Made by a program: the position numbers and the translations under genes. From positions 152,717 through 216,716 of the forward strand of contig NZ_JBCFBA010000003.1 in NCBI RefSeq assembly GCF_038562415.1: a stretch of DNA of 64,000 nucleotides, read 5' to 3'. The DNA is from Solidesulfovibrio sp. Lineage in GTDB: Bacteria > Desulfobacterota > Desulfovibrionia > Desulfovibrionales > Desulfovibrionaceae. Below the pieces are notes generated by a model. It ran no database searches and was not told the origin of the DNA. It was given only the letters and a program-made list of their open reading frames with translations. Below, in pieces: positions 44,675-53,169 of the stretch (positions within the stretch are counted from its first letter, which is position 1; the number at the start of each line of letters is the position of its first letter).

Positions 44675-45838
44675 CTACCTGGCCAGGCGCTTGCCGATCC
44701 GCCTGGCCATTTCCCGCAGGCTTTCGGCCAGCCGGCCCACTTCGTCGCGGCCGGAAACGGCCAGGTTGCCGATGACGCGCCCGTCGGAGAGGTCGCGGGC
44801 GAAAAAGGCGCAGCGCCGCACGGGCAGGCCCAGGGCCATGGCCGCCGCCACGGCGAAGACCGCGCCCAGGGCCAGGATGCCCCAGGCGGCGGCCAGCAGC
44901 GTCAGGCGCGAGCCGCGAAGGGAGCCGGCCAGGGCGCCGGCGTCGCCGGCGGCCTCGGCCAGGGAGGCGCCGCCGAGCTGGGTGGCGGCGGTCAGCGAGG
45001 CCCGCTCGGCTTCGAGGATCTGTCGGCCCGTGGCCCGCAACGCCTCCCAGTCGGCCAGCAGGGCCGACACGGCCTGGCGGTAGTCGGCCAGGGCGGCGAA
45101 AGCGGGGCTCAAGCGCCTGGCGTCGTCGTCGGAGCCGGCCCGGGCGTCGCGAAGGGCGGCCTCGGCCGCGTCGAAGCGGGCCGTGGCCTCGGCGAGTTTT
45201 CCCGGGTCCCGGCCGGCCCGGGCGGTTTCGGCGGCCTGGGCCACGTCGCGGCCGGCGGCCTGGGCGGCCTGGGCGATCTTCAGGCGCCTGGCGTGCTGGC
45301 GCAGGGGCTCGGGCTGGGGATACTTGGCGGCCAGTTCCTTGTCCCACTGGGCGGTTTTCTGCTCGATATAGGCGGCCACGGCCCCGGCGTAGGTTTCGGC
45401 GGCCCGGCTCAAGGCCTGGCGGTCGGCCTCCAGGCGTTCGTTGCCGACCACCGAGGCCTCGGCGGCCTTTTTGTAGGCGTCGAGAAAGTAGCCGATCTTC
45501 TCGGCCTCGGCGGCCAGGGATTCCATACCCGGCCGGGTGGCGGCCTCGCGGGCGTCGTGCAGGGCGTCGGCGGCCTTGGCCAGGTCTTTCTTGGCCCGTT
45601 CCAGGGCTTCGCGATCGGCGGTCAGGGCGTAGCCCCGGATGGCCTGGGCGGCCAGCAGGAGCTGGCGTTCCACGGCCACGGCCAGGTCGGCCCGGGGCAG
45701 GCGCGCGGTTTCGAGGGCCCTGGACCGGTCGGCCAGGGCGTCCAGGCGGGAGACGGCGAAAAGCCCAAGCAGCAGGGCCGACAGCGCCGGCACAAAGACG
45801 GCCACGGCGATCTTGGCGGAAAAAAGCGGAAACCTCAT
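44675..45838 (-). CDS. Receptor-like periplasmic sensor with HAMP but no signalling domain
   Basis: This 387-aa protein has one helix at about 8-30 (AKIAVAVFVPALSALLLGLFAVSRL). A long helical periplasmic part (about 31-310) is rich in Ala and Glu, like chemoreceptor four-helix bundles. A second helix spans about 313-335 (LTLLAAAWGILALGAVFAVAAAMAL), followed by a HAMP-like stretch at 337-387 (LPVRRCAFFARDLSDGRVIGNLAVSGRDEVGRLAESLREMARRI). It stops there: no methyl-accepting, kinase or GGDEF domain. Either it passes a signal to a partner or it is a truncated receptor. Its operon partners are the triplicated-domain protein (15 nt on) and the GH57 enzyme. Confidence 0.75.
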   Translation of the reverse strand: MRFPLFSAKIAVAVFVPALSALLLGLFAVSRLDALADRSRALETARLPRADLAVAVERQLLLAAQAIRGYALTADREALERAKKDLAKAADALHDAREAATRPGMESLAAEAEKIGYFLDAYKKAAEASVVGNERLEADRQALSRAAETYAGAVAAYIEQKTAQWDKELAAKYPQPEPLRQHARRLKIAQAAQAAGRDVAQAAETARAGRDPGKLAEATARFDAAEAALRDARAGSDDDARRLSPAFAALADYRQAVSALLADWEALRATGRQILEAERASLTAATQLGGASLAEAAGDAGALAGSLRGSRLTLLAAAWGILALGAVFAVAAAMALGLPVRRCAFFARDLSDGRVIGNLAVSGRDEVGRLAESLREMARRIGKRLAR

Positions 45839-46081
45839 GCCGGTGCGTCCTTTGGTTGGGGATGCGGCACGGGGGCGACGGGAAACGGCCAGCCGGGCTC
45901 CCGAGCGTCAGGGACACTCCATACCGGGTATTGCCGCGAATTCAAAGGGTCTGTCCAGAAGGTTTCCCCTTGGCGGGCGGCGCGGGACGACGGTCGGACG
46001 GCCTGGAGGCCCGGAGAGCGGCGCGGGGTGGCGGGACGGCGGACGGGCGGGCCGCTGTTTCGGGCAGGCGGCGCGGGGCGC

Positions 46082-46108
46082 GGAGCCGGCCGGGCGGGGG
46101 CCGGCTCC
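46082..46108 (-). terminator. GC-rich hairpin after pstB
   Basis: GGAGCCGGCC and GGCCGGCTCC pair around GGGCGGG; no T-run follows, so it may only slow transcription or protect the 3' end. The 281-nt gap 45839-46119 shows nothing else. Confidence 0.4.
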
Positions 46109-46119
46109 GCCGGGACGCC

Positions 46120-46881
46120 TCAGCCGAAACGGCCGGTGATGTAATCCTCGGTCTGCTTCTGGGCCGGCCGGGTGAAGATGGTTTCCGTGGCATCGACCTC
46201 GATGAGCTTGCCCATGTAGAAAAAGGCGGTGCGGTCCGAGACGCGGGCCGCCTGCTGCATGCTGTGGGTGACGATGATGATGGTGAAGTTGCGCTTGAGC
46301 TCGTGGATGAGCTCTTCGATCTTCTGGGTGGCGATGGGGTCGAGCGCCGAGGCCGGTTCGTCCATGAGCAGGACCTCGGGCTCGATGGCCAGGGCCCGGG
46401 CGATGCACAGCCGCTGCTGCTGGCCGCCGGAAAGGCCCAGGGCCGAGTCGTGGATGCGGTCTTTCACCTCGTCGAACAGGGCCGCGGCCTTGAGGCTTTT
46501 TTCCACCTGCTGGGAGATGTAGGTGTTGTCGCGGAGGCCGCCCACGCGCAAGCCGTAGGCCACGTTCTCGAAGATGGTCTTGGGGAAGGGGTTGGGCTTC
46601 TGGAAGACCATGCCCACCCGGCGGCGCAACTCGACCACGTCCAGGCCCGGGGCGTAGATGTTCTCGCCGTCGAGCCGCAATTCGCCCTCGACCCGGGTGC
46701 CGGGGATGAGGTCGTTCATGCGGTTGAGACAGCGCAGGAAGGTCGATTTGCCGCAGCCCGAGGGGCCGATCAGCGCCGTGACCTGCTGCTCGTTGACGGT
46801 CAGGTTGATGTCCAGCAAGGCCTTGAAGCGGCCGTAATAGAAGTTGAGGTTGGCGGCGGCCATTTTGACGGTGTCGGGCAT
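46120..46881 (-). CDS. pstB: Phosphate ABC transporter ATPase PstB
   Basis: This 253-aa protein drives high-affinity phosphate import with PstCA and also feeds the PhoR signal. Hallmarks: [16 protein letters not shown], Walker [40 protein letters not shown], signature [16 protein letters not shown], Walker [26 protein letters not shown]. Length is standard. The permease and binding-protein genes (pstSCA) and phoU are not in this window, so the locus is split. AAAAGGAAC precedes ATG 46881. A weak Pho-box-like array lies upstream at 46951-46977. Confidence 0.97.
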   Translation of the reverse strand: MPDTVKMAAANLNFYYGRFKALLDINLTVNEQQVTALIGPSGCGKSTFLRCLNRMNDLIPGTRVEGELRLDGENIYAPGLDVVELRRRVGMVFQKPNPFPKTIFENVAYGLRVGGLRDNTYISQQVEKSLKAAALFDEVKDRIHDSALGLSGGQQQRLCIARALAIEPEVLLMDEPASALDPIATQKIEELIHELKRNFTIIIVTHSMQQAARVSDRTAFFYMGKLIEVDATETIFTRPAQKQTEDYITGRFG

Positions 46882-46950
46882 GGGGCGTTCCTTTTCGTGC
46901 GTCGCCGGTGTCGCGGAATCGTGGTTGCGGGCCTAGTGTGCCGAAGCGGT

Positions 46951-46977
46951 GTGGATGTTTCGTGACGATTGGGTCGA
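46951..46977. promoter_or_regulatory. Degenerate Pho-box-like repeats before pstB
   Basis: GTGGA, GTGAC and GTCGA start at 46951, 46962 and 46973, exactly 11 bp apart as in Pho boxes. The core CGTGACGATT is identical to the box before phoB. Confidence 0.4.
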
Positions 46978-46998
46978 TGGTCCGAGACAAGCCGCTCC

Positions 46999-48441
46999 TT
47001 ACGCTTCGGTCTGGGGCCGGCGGGCAAGGTTCAGGGTGAAGTGGAAGGCCGCCCCGGTCATCTCGCCCCGGGCCCGGTCGACCCAGACGCGGCCGCCGTG
47101 GCGTTCCACGATGTGCTTGACGATGGCCAGGCCCAGTCCCGTGCTGCCGGGCGTCTTGGAGCGGTGGCGCTCCACCCGGTAGAAGCGTTCGAAGACGCGC
47201 TGGCGTTCCTCGGGCGGGATGCCGGGCCCCTGGTCGAGGACGCCGAAAGTGACGGTTTCGCCGCCCGGGTCCGGGCTGGCGGTCAGGACGATGCGCGTGC
47301 CCTCGGGGGCGAAGCGGGTGGCGTTTTCGAGCAGGTTGCGCCAGACCTGGGTGAGCTGGCCGGTGTCGCAGCGCACGGAAAGCGCCTCCTCGGGCAGCCG
47401 GTTGTCGAAGGACAGGCGCTTGGCCTCGGCCAGGGGCTCGCATTCCCGCATGGCCTCGGCCAGGGCGGCGGCCGGGTCGGCCGTCGGCGCGGGGGCGGCC
47501 TGCCCCTTGGCCCCGGACGGTCCCTCGGGCTGTTCCTCCAGCCGGGCCAGGGTGAGGATGTCGTCCACCATCTTGGACATGTGGTTGGCGTTTTTGAGGA
47601 TCACGTCGAGGAAGCGGCGTTTTTCCGGGGTCAGCTCCGGCACGGCGGAAAGGAGCGTCTCGGCGTAGCCCTTGATGGAGGTCAGCGGCGTGCGCATCTC
47701 GTGGGTGACGTTGGCGGCGAAATCGCGGCGCACCCGGGACAGCCGGCGCATCTCCGACACGTCGTGAAAGACCAGTACCGCGCCGTGGTCGCGCCGGGTG
47801 TCGGCCGGGCCCTGGTCCAGGCGCACCAGGGACACCTCGTAGAAGCGCCCCGGGGCGAGCTCCACCTCCAGGGCGGCGCCGGACGGGGACTCGCCGGAGC
47901 GGTCGCCGAGCAGCCGGTCGCAGGCCAGCTGCAGTTCCGGGCTCGGGGCCGCCTCGATGGGACGGCGGCCGAGCACCTCGCCCGTGACCGGCACGATGCG
48001 CCGCAGGGCCGGGTTGGCCACCCGGATTTTCCCGGCGGCGTCGAGGACCATCACGCCCTCGCGCATGCCGTCGAGAATGGCCTCGAGCTGGGTTTTCTGG
48101 TCGGTGATGGTGGCGATGTGGGATTCGATGCGCCGGGCCATGTGGTTGACGGCCTCGGCCAGGGCGGTGAACTCGCCGCCCGGGGAAAGGTGGAGCCGGC
48201 GGCGGAAGTCGCCGTCGCCGATGGCCCGGGCCACGGCGATGACCTCGGCCAGGGAGCGGGCCAGACGGCGGCCGATGACGAGAAAGACGGCGCCGGCCAG
48301 CAGCAGGGCGACGGCCATGGCCGGCAGGCGGTCGGCCCGGGGGAGGCCGGCGGGAAGGAACTCGGCCACGGCGAGGCTGGCGGCCGTGACCGCCAGGCCC
48401 ACGCCGGCGGCCCGAAGCCCCAGGCTGGCGACGGCGGACAC
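46999..48441 (-). CDS. phoR: Phosphate-regulon sensor kinase PhoR
   Basis: The 480-aa protein has two N-terminal hydrophobic segments (about 8-28 and 40-58) and a HAMP-like region (RRLARSLAEVIAVARAIGDGDF). A PAS domain follows (QLEAILDGMREGVMVLDAAGKIRVANPAL), then a kinase core: H box ANVTHEMRTPLTSIKGYAETLL (His about 253), N box NLLENATRFAPEG, G1 DQGPGIPPEE and GSTGLGLAIVKH. The order matches PhoR. The start is GTG 48441 behind AAGGAG, 3 nt after the phoB stop. pstB follows 117 nt on, supporting phosphate as the signal. A linker rich in Ala/Pro (about 305-325) is unusual but harmless. Confidence 0.93.
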   Translation of the reverse strand: MSAVASLGLRAAGVGLAVTAASLAVAEFLPAGLPRADRLPAMAVALLLAGAVFLVIGRRLARSLAEVIAVARAIGDGDFRRRLHLSPGGEFTALAEAVNHMARRIESHIATITDQKTQLEAILDGMREGVMVLDAAGKIRVANPALRRIVPVTGEVLGRRPIEAAPSPELQLACDRLLGDRSGESPSGAALEVELAPGRFYEVSLVRLDQGPADTRRDHGAVLVFHDVSEMRRLSRVRRDFAANVTHEMRTPLTSIKGYAETLLSAVPELTPEKRRFLDVILKNANHMSKMVDDILTLARLEEQPEGPSGAKGQAAPAPTADPAAALAEAMRECEPLAEAKRLSFDNRLPEEALSVRCDTGQLTQVWRNLLENATRFAPEGTRIVLTASPDPGGETVTFGVLDQGPGIPPEERQRVFERFYRVERHRSKTPGSTGLGLAIVKHIVERHGGRVWVDRARGEMTGAAFHFTLNLARRPQTEA

Positions 48442-48444
48442 ACC

Positions 48445-49128
48445 CTACTCCTTGAACCGGTAGCCCACGCCCCGGACGGTTTCGATCATGCGGGCGCAGG
48501 CGCCGAGCTTTTGCCGCAGCCGCCGGACGTGGGTGTCCACGGTGCGGGCGTAGCCCTCGAACTCGTAGCCCCAGACGGAATTGAGCAGCCGATCGCGGGT
48601 GAGCACCCGGCCGGTGCTCTGGAACAGCTCGGCCAGAAGCCGGAATTCCGTGGCCGTCAGCGCCACTTCCTCGCCATGAAGCGTCACGCGGTGGGCGCCG
48701 AGGTCCACGGCCAGGCCGTCGCGGGAGAGCACCTGCCGTTTTTCCTGCTCCGGGGCGTGGCGCTTGAGCACCGCACGCAGGCGCAGGATGAGCTCGCGCG
48801 GGGAAAAGGGCTTGACCACGTAATCGTCGGCCCCCAGCTCCAGGCCGACGATGCGGTCGACCTCCTCGCCGCGCGCCGTCAGCATGATGACCGGTACGGC
48901 GGCGGTTTTCGGGTCGCGCTTGAGCTCCTTGCAGACCTCGAACCCGTCGAGGCCCGGCAGCATCAGGTCCAGGATGATGCCGGCCGGCGTGGCTCGGCGG
49001 GCCTTGGCCAGGGCGTCGTAGCCGTCTTTTGCCGTTTCGGTGGCGAATCCGGCGCTTTGCAGATTGAAGGCGAGCAATTCGACGATATCGTCGTCGTCTT
49101 CGACTATCAGGATGGAATCCTTGGACAT
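48445..49128 (-). CDS. phoB: Phosphate-regulon response regulator PhoB
   Basis: This 227-aa protein has a receiver with DDDD acidic pocket (ILIVEDDDDIVELL), phospho-acceptor in GIILDLMLPGLDG, and the Thr/Lys pair MLTARGEE and YVVKPFSPREL. A winged-helix DNA-binding domain follows (TATEFRLLAELFQSTGRVLTRDRLLNSVWG, TVDTHVRRLRQKLG, IETVRGVGYRFKE). It controls phosphate-starvation genes and probably itself, because four 11-bp-phased half-sites lie 44-81 nt upstream. GAGGTGG precedes ATG 49128. It forms an operon with phoR and pstB. Confidence 0.95.
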   Translation of the reverse strand: MSKDSILIVEDDDDIVELLAFNLQSAGFATETAKDGYDALAKARRATPAGIILDLMLPGLDGFEVCKELKRDPKTAAVPVIMLTARGEEVDRIVGLELGADDYVVKPFSPRELILRLRAVLKRHAPEQEKRQVLSRDGLAVDLGAHRVTLHGEEVALTATEFRLLAELFQSTGRVLTRDRLLNSVWGYEFEGYARTVDTHVRRLRQKLGACARMIETVRGVGYRFKE

Positions 49129-49171
49129 GCGACCACCTCGACTGTTTCGGCCTACGAAAGAACATGGCGCT

Positions 49172-49209
49172 TTGACGCAGGGGTGAATGTCACGTGACGA
49201 TTGTGTGAC
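49172..49209. promoter_or_regulatory. Pho box: four half-sites at 11-bp spacing
   Basis: TTGAC, GTGAA, GTGAC and GTGAC start at 49172, 49183, 49194 and 49205. PhoB dimers bind direct repeats with this 11-bp phase. Read leftward they give GTCAC direct repeats in the phoB direction. Confidence 0.65.
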
Positions 49210-49342
49210 ACCGTTCGGCCCTGGCGGCAAGGGCGTCGCGGCGGGCTTCGAGGCGGGGCGGCGGTTTGACGGGCCTTGGGAAAGGGCCTAGGAAAAGGCA
49301 TGAGGTGAAAAAGTCGGGACGGCGCGGGAGGATCGGGAAGGC

Positions 49343-50596
49343 ATGGCGAAATGGTTACGCGTGGCCGCGGGCCTCGTCCTGGTGTTTTTGGGGGGCGTGG
49401 CGGCCGTGGCCCGGCCCTGTCCGGCCGGGGAGGCCGGGGCGATCCGTCTGGGCATGACCGCCGGCTTCACCGGCCCCACCCGGGCCATGGCCGTGGAGCT
49501 CTATCGCGGCGCCATGGCCATGTTCGACCGGCAAAACCGCGAAGGCGGCATCGGCGGGCGCAGGCTCGAACTGCTCGCCGCCGACGACGGCTACGAGCCC
49601 GACCCGGCCATCGAAAACAGCGTCCGCTTCCTGGACCACGACAACGTGCTGGCCCTTTTTTCCGCCCTGGGCACGCCCACCGTCAGCCGGCTTCTGCCGG
49701 TGCTGCGCCTGCACGCCGCCAAGGACGCGCGGCTTTTTTTCCCGGTCACCGGGCTCGCGGCCTCGCGCATGCCGCCCTATGTCCACTATGTCTACAACCT
49801 GCGGGCCTCCTACCGCCAGGAGATCGAGGCGCTGGTCACGGCGTTTTCGAAGCGCGGGCTGTCGCGGGTGGCCATCTGCCACCAGGCCGACGCCTTCGGC
49901 CGCAGCGGCTGGGACGGGGCCGGGCGCGCCCTGGCCCGGCGGGGAAGGGCGCTTTGCGGCGAGGCCACCTTTTCCCGGCTGGCCACGGCCAACGAGGACA
50001 TGACCCGCCAGGCCCGCATCCTGGCCGCCAGCCGGCCCGACGCGGTGCTGCTCATCGGCCCGGCCCCGGCCTGCGCGGCCCTCGTGCGCGACATCCGCCG
50101 GGAGGGGCTGACCATGCCCATCGGCCTGGTGTCGTTTGCCGGCGGCGAGATCCTGCTGCGGGAACTGGCCCGGCAGGGGCGCCGCACCGGGATCAACCTC
50201 GAGGACGGGCTGATCTTCTCCCAGGTCACGCCGTCCTGGCGCGACGACGGCCTGGCCGCCGCCCGCGACTACCGCCGCGACCTGGAGGCCCTGGGCGAGC
50301 GCCTGCCTCCCCCCGGCGGCTGGACCGGCAACCATGCCCAGGGCAGCTCCACCGGCTTCGAGGGCTATTTGAACGCCCGCCTGCTCGTCGCGGTGCTGCG
50401 GGCCATGCCCGATGCCACGGCCCGCCGGGAGCTCGACGCGGCCGCCGGCTCCCTGGCCGGCGTGGATATCGGCCTTGGCCAGCCGCTTCGCCTGGACGAC
50501 CCGGCGCATCAGGCCCTCCAGGCGGTCTATCTGTCCACGGCCGCCGCCGGCGAGCTCGTCGCCCTCGAAACCGTGGTCGCGGACAGCGAGGACTGA
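49343..50596 (+). CDS. Periplasmic substrate-binding protein (type I fold), likely sensor input
   Basis: The 417-aa protein has an N-terminal signal (MAKWLRVAAGLVLVFLGGVAAVA). The two-lobe LivJ-type fold is seen in IRLGMTAGFTGPTRAMAVELYRGAMAMFDRQNREGGIGGRRLELLAADDGYEPD, PVTGLAASRMPPYVHYVYNLR and CHQADAFGRSGWDGAGRAL. Such proteins usually serve an ABC importer for amino acids or urea. Here no permease follows. Instead a membrane hybrid kinase begins 6 nt downstream, so ligand binding probably feeds that kinase. GGGAGG precedes ATG 49343. Confidence 0.85.
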   Translation: MAKWLRVAAGLVLVFLGGVAAVARPCPAGEAGAIRLGMTAGFTGPTRAMAVELYRGAMAMFDRQNREGGIGGRRLELLAADDGYEPDPAIENSVRFLDHDNVLALFSALGTPTVSRLLPVLRLHAAKDARLFFPVTGLAASRMPPYVHYVYNLRASYRQEIEALVTAFSKRGLSRVAICHQADAFGRSGWDGAGRALARRGRALCGEATFSRLATANEDMTRQARILAASRPDAVLLIGPAPACAALVRDIRREGLTMPIGLVSFAGGEILLRELARQGRRTGINLEDGLIFSQVTPSWRDDGLAAARDYRRDLEALGERLPPPGGWTGNHAQGSSTGFEGYLNARLLVAVLRAMPDATARRELDAAAGSLAGVDIGLGQPLRLDDPAHQALQAVYLSTAAAGELVALETVVADSED

Positions 50597-50602
50597 CCGG
50601 CC

Positions 50603-53077
50603 GTGTCCAGGATTTTCCGCAAGACCCTGGTGGCCGTGGTGGTGGTTTTCGGCGTGGCGGCCAATGCCACGGCCCTGCTCTCGGCCTGGCTGCTCCACCG
50701 GCACCTGACGGGCGAATACGTCACCACGGGCCGAGCCATCGCCATGGCCATCGCCGCCGGCAGCCCCGACGCCATGGCCTCGGGCGATGACGCCGCCATC
50801 CAGGCCCTGATCGACGAATTCCTGCGCATCGACGGCGTGGGCTACATCTTCGTGACGGACCGGCTGGGCCAGGTCGTGGCCCACACCTTCGTGCCGGCCA
50901 TGCCGGCTTCCCTGGCCTCGCCCCCGCCGTCCGACCCGGTCCGGGGCGGGGTGGCCCACCCGGAGCTGCCCGGCCTCGGCGACTTCCTCCAGGTGACGGC
51001 CCCGATCCTGGCCGGCCAGGCCGGCTCCGTTTCCGTGGGCATGGACAAGGCCGGCATCTGGCGGATCATGCGCGGCGCGGTCATGGGCCAGGAGGCCCTC
51101 ATGCTGGCCATGCTGGCCGTGGCCGTGGCGGTCTTCTACGCCCTGGTCGGCGGCATCGCCCGGCCGCTCGTGGCGTTGGCCGGCTATGCCGTCAAGATCC
51201 GCGACCACGACTTCTCGGCCACCCCGCCCAAAACCGGCGACGACGAGGTGGGCGTGCTGGCCCGGGCCATGGAGTCCATGGCCGCCCAGCTGTCCCTGCT
51301 CGTCTCGGACCTGACCAGGGCCGTGGCCGATACCACCCGCGAGCTGGAAAACTCCCTGGCCCACACCCGGGCCATCATCGACAACCTGGCCGACGGGCTG
51401 CTCGTGCTCGACGCCGACGGCCTGGTCACCCTGCACAATCCGGCCCTGCTGGCCATGTTCGACCGGGCTCCCGAGGGGCTGGTCGGCCAGGCGGCCACGG
51501 CCAGTTTTCCGGCCACCCTGACGGATCTGGCCGTGACCGCGGGCCGGGAAGGCCAGGCGACGGGGACGGAAGTGCGGCTGGCCGGCGGCGGCACGGGCAA
51601 GGCCGTGGCCACCTCGGTGCGGCTGGCCGGCGAGGACCGCCAGGTGGCCATCATCCTCGTGCGCGACATCACCGCCGAAAAAGAGGTGGACCGGATGAAG
51701 ACCGAGTTCATCTCCACCGTGTCCCACGAGCTGCGCACGCCCCTGACCTCGGTGCTGGGCTTCGCCAAGATCATCCGCCGCAAGTTCGCCGAGGCCGTCG
51801 CGCCGGCCCTGGCCGAGGCCGAGCCCAAGGCCTGGCGCGCCGCCCAGCAGATCCGCGACAACCTCGACATCATCGTGGCCGAGGGCCAGCGCCTGACCGA
51901 ACTGGTGGACGACGTCCTGGACATCGCCAAGATGGAATCCGGGCGCTACGAATGGGACATGGCCGCCATGTCCCTGGCCGAGGCGGCCGGGCACGCCGTC
52001 AAGGCCGCCCTGCCCCTGGCCACCCGCAAGGGGCTCGGGCTCACCTGCTCCATGCCCCCGGACCTGCCCCGGGTCCTGGGCGACCGCGACAGGCTGGTCC
52101 AGGTCTTTGTCAACCTCATCGGCAACGCCGTGAAATTCACCACCTCGGGTTCCGTGGCCGTCTCGGCCGAGCTTTTCGGGCCGGAAATCCGGGCGACCGT
52201 GCGCGACACCGGCTGCGGCATCGCCCCGGGCGACCTGGAGCGCGTGTTCGAGAAGTTCAAGCAGGCCGGCGACACCCTGACCGAAAAACCCAAGGGCACG
52301 GGCCTGGGGCTGCCCATCTGCCGGCAGATCGTCGAGCGCCACGGCGGGCGGATCTGGGCCGAGAGCGCGCCCGGCCAGGGCAGCGCCTTCCGGTTCACGC
52401 TGCCGGTGCTGGCCGGGTCCGAGGCCCTGGCCGCCTGTCCCCTGCCGTTGGCGCCGGCCCGGGCCGGGCAACGGGAGGACGGGCAGCGGCGGGTGCTCGT
52501 GGTCGACGACGACGAAGGCGTGCGCCGCTACCTGGCGGCGCTGCTCACCGAGGCCGGCTATGCCACGGCCGAGGCGCGAAACGGCTTGGAGGCCCTGGCC
52601 CTGGCCGTTTCCTGGCAGCCGGACTGCATCACCATGGACCTGCGCATGCCCGGCATGGACGGCAAGGAGGCCATCCGGCAGTTGCGCCGGGACGGGGCGA
52701 CCAGGGGCATTCCCATCGTGGTGGTGTCGGTGGCCTCGCGCCGCGAGGGGGCCGCCACCGGGGCCGACGCCGCCGTGGCCAAGCCCGTGGACCAGGAGGC
52801 GTTGCTGGCCACGGTGCGCGGGCTGCTCGAGGGCCACGACACCGTGGAACCCAGGCCGTGCCTGATCTATTCCCGCGACGGGGCGCGCACGGTCGCCCAG
52901 CGCTATTTCCTGTGCCCGGGCGAGGCCACGGCCCTGCGCGAGGAGGCCGACCTGTGGCGGGCCGTGGAAGGCGGCTTCCAGGGCACGGTCTTCGTGCCGG
53001 CCACCCTGGGCCACGACCTCGACCTCGACCGGCTGTGCGCCTATCCGGGGGTGCACGTCATCATCATCCCGGACTGA
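50603..53077 (+). CDS. Membrane hybrid histidine kinase with receiver and unassigned tail
   Basis: The 824-aa protein starts at GTG 50603. A membrane helix (about 8-31), an extracytoplasmic domain (about 32-160) and a second helix (164-186) are followed by HAMP (about 186-240) and PAS (about 253-360). Then comes the kinase core: His375 (TVSHELRTPLTS), NLIGNAVKFT, DTGCGIAPG and GTGLGLPICR. A receiver (about 630-745) has D679 in DCITMDLRMPGMDG. The final 75 residues contain CLIYSRDGARTVAQRYFLCPGEATALREEADLWRA; I recognise no domain there, and it could be a regulatory cap. Coupled to the binding-protein gene upstream. Confidence 0.9.
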   Translation: MSRIFRKTLVAVVVVFGVAANATALLSAWLLHRHLTGEYVTTGRAIAMAIAAGSPDAMASGDDAAIQALIDEFLRIDGVGYIFVTDRLGQVVAHTFVPAMPASLASPPPSDPVRGGVAHPELPGLGDFLQVTAPILAGQAGSVSVGMDKAGIWRIMRGAVMGQEALMLAMLAVAVAVFYALVGGIARPLVALAGYAVKIRDHDFSATPPKTGDDEVGVLARAMESMAAQLSLLVSDLTRAVADTTRELENSLAHTRAIIDNLADGLLVLDADGLVTLHNPALLAMFDRAPEGLVGQAATASFPATLTDLAVTAGREGQATGTEVRLAGGGTGKAVATSVRLAGEDRQVAIILVRDITAEKEVDRMKTEFISTVSHELRTPLTSVLGFAKIIRRKFAEAVAPALAEAEPKAWRAAQQIRDNLDIIVAEGQRLTELVDDVLDIAKMESGRYEWDMAAMSLAEAAGHAVKAALPLATRKGLGLTCSMPPDLPRVLGDRDRLVQVFVNLIGNAVKFTTSGSVAVSAELFGPEIRATVRDTGCGIAPGDLERVFEKFKQAGDTLTEKPKGTGLGLPICRQIVERHGGRIWAESAPGQGSAFRFTLPVLAGSEALAACPLPLAPARAGQREDGQRRVLVVDDDEGVRRYLAALLTEAGYATAEARNGLEALALAVSWQPDCITMDLRMPGMDGKEAIRQLRRDGATRGIPIVVVSVASRREGAATGADAAVAKPVDQEALLATVRGLLEGHDTVEPRPCLIYSRDGARTVAQRYFLCPGEATALREEADLWRAVEGGFQGTVFVPATLGHDLDLDRLCAYPGVHVIIIPD

Positions 53078-53086
53078 CGCCGCCCC

Positions 53087-53130
53087 AAAAAGAAGCGGCC
53101 CCGGCAAGACAGGCGTGTCCCCGGGGCCGC
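53087..53130 (-). terminator. Intrinsic terminator of the coiled-coil gene
   Basis: Read leftward: GCGGCCCCGG, 16-nt loop, CCGGGGCCGC, then TTCTTTTTGGGG. Serves the gene ending at 53170. Confidence 0.7.
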
Positions 53131-53169
53131 GCTCGCGGCGATGGCGCCGGCACCGCCGGGCGGCGCCCG

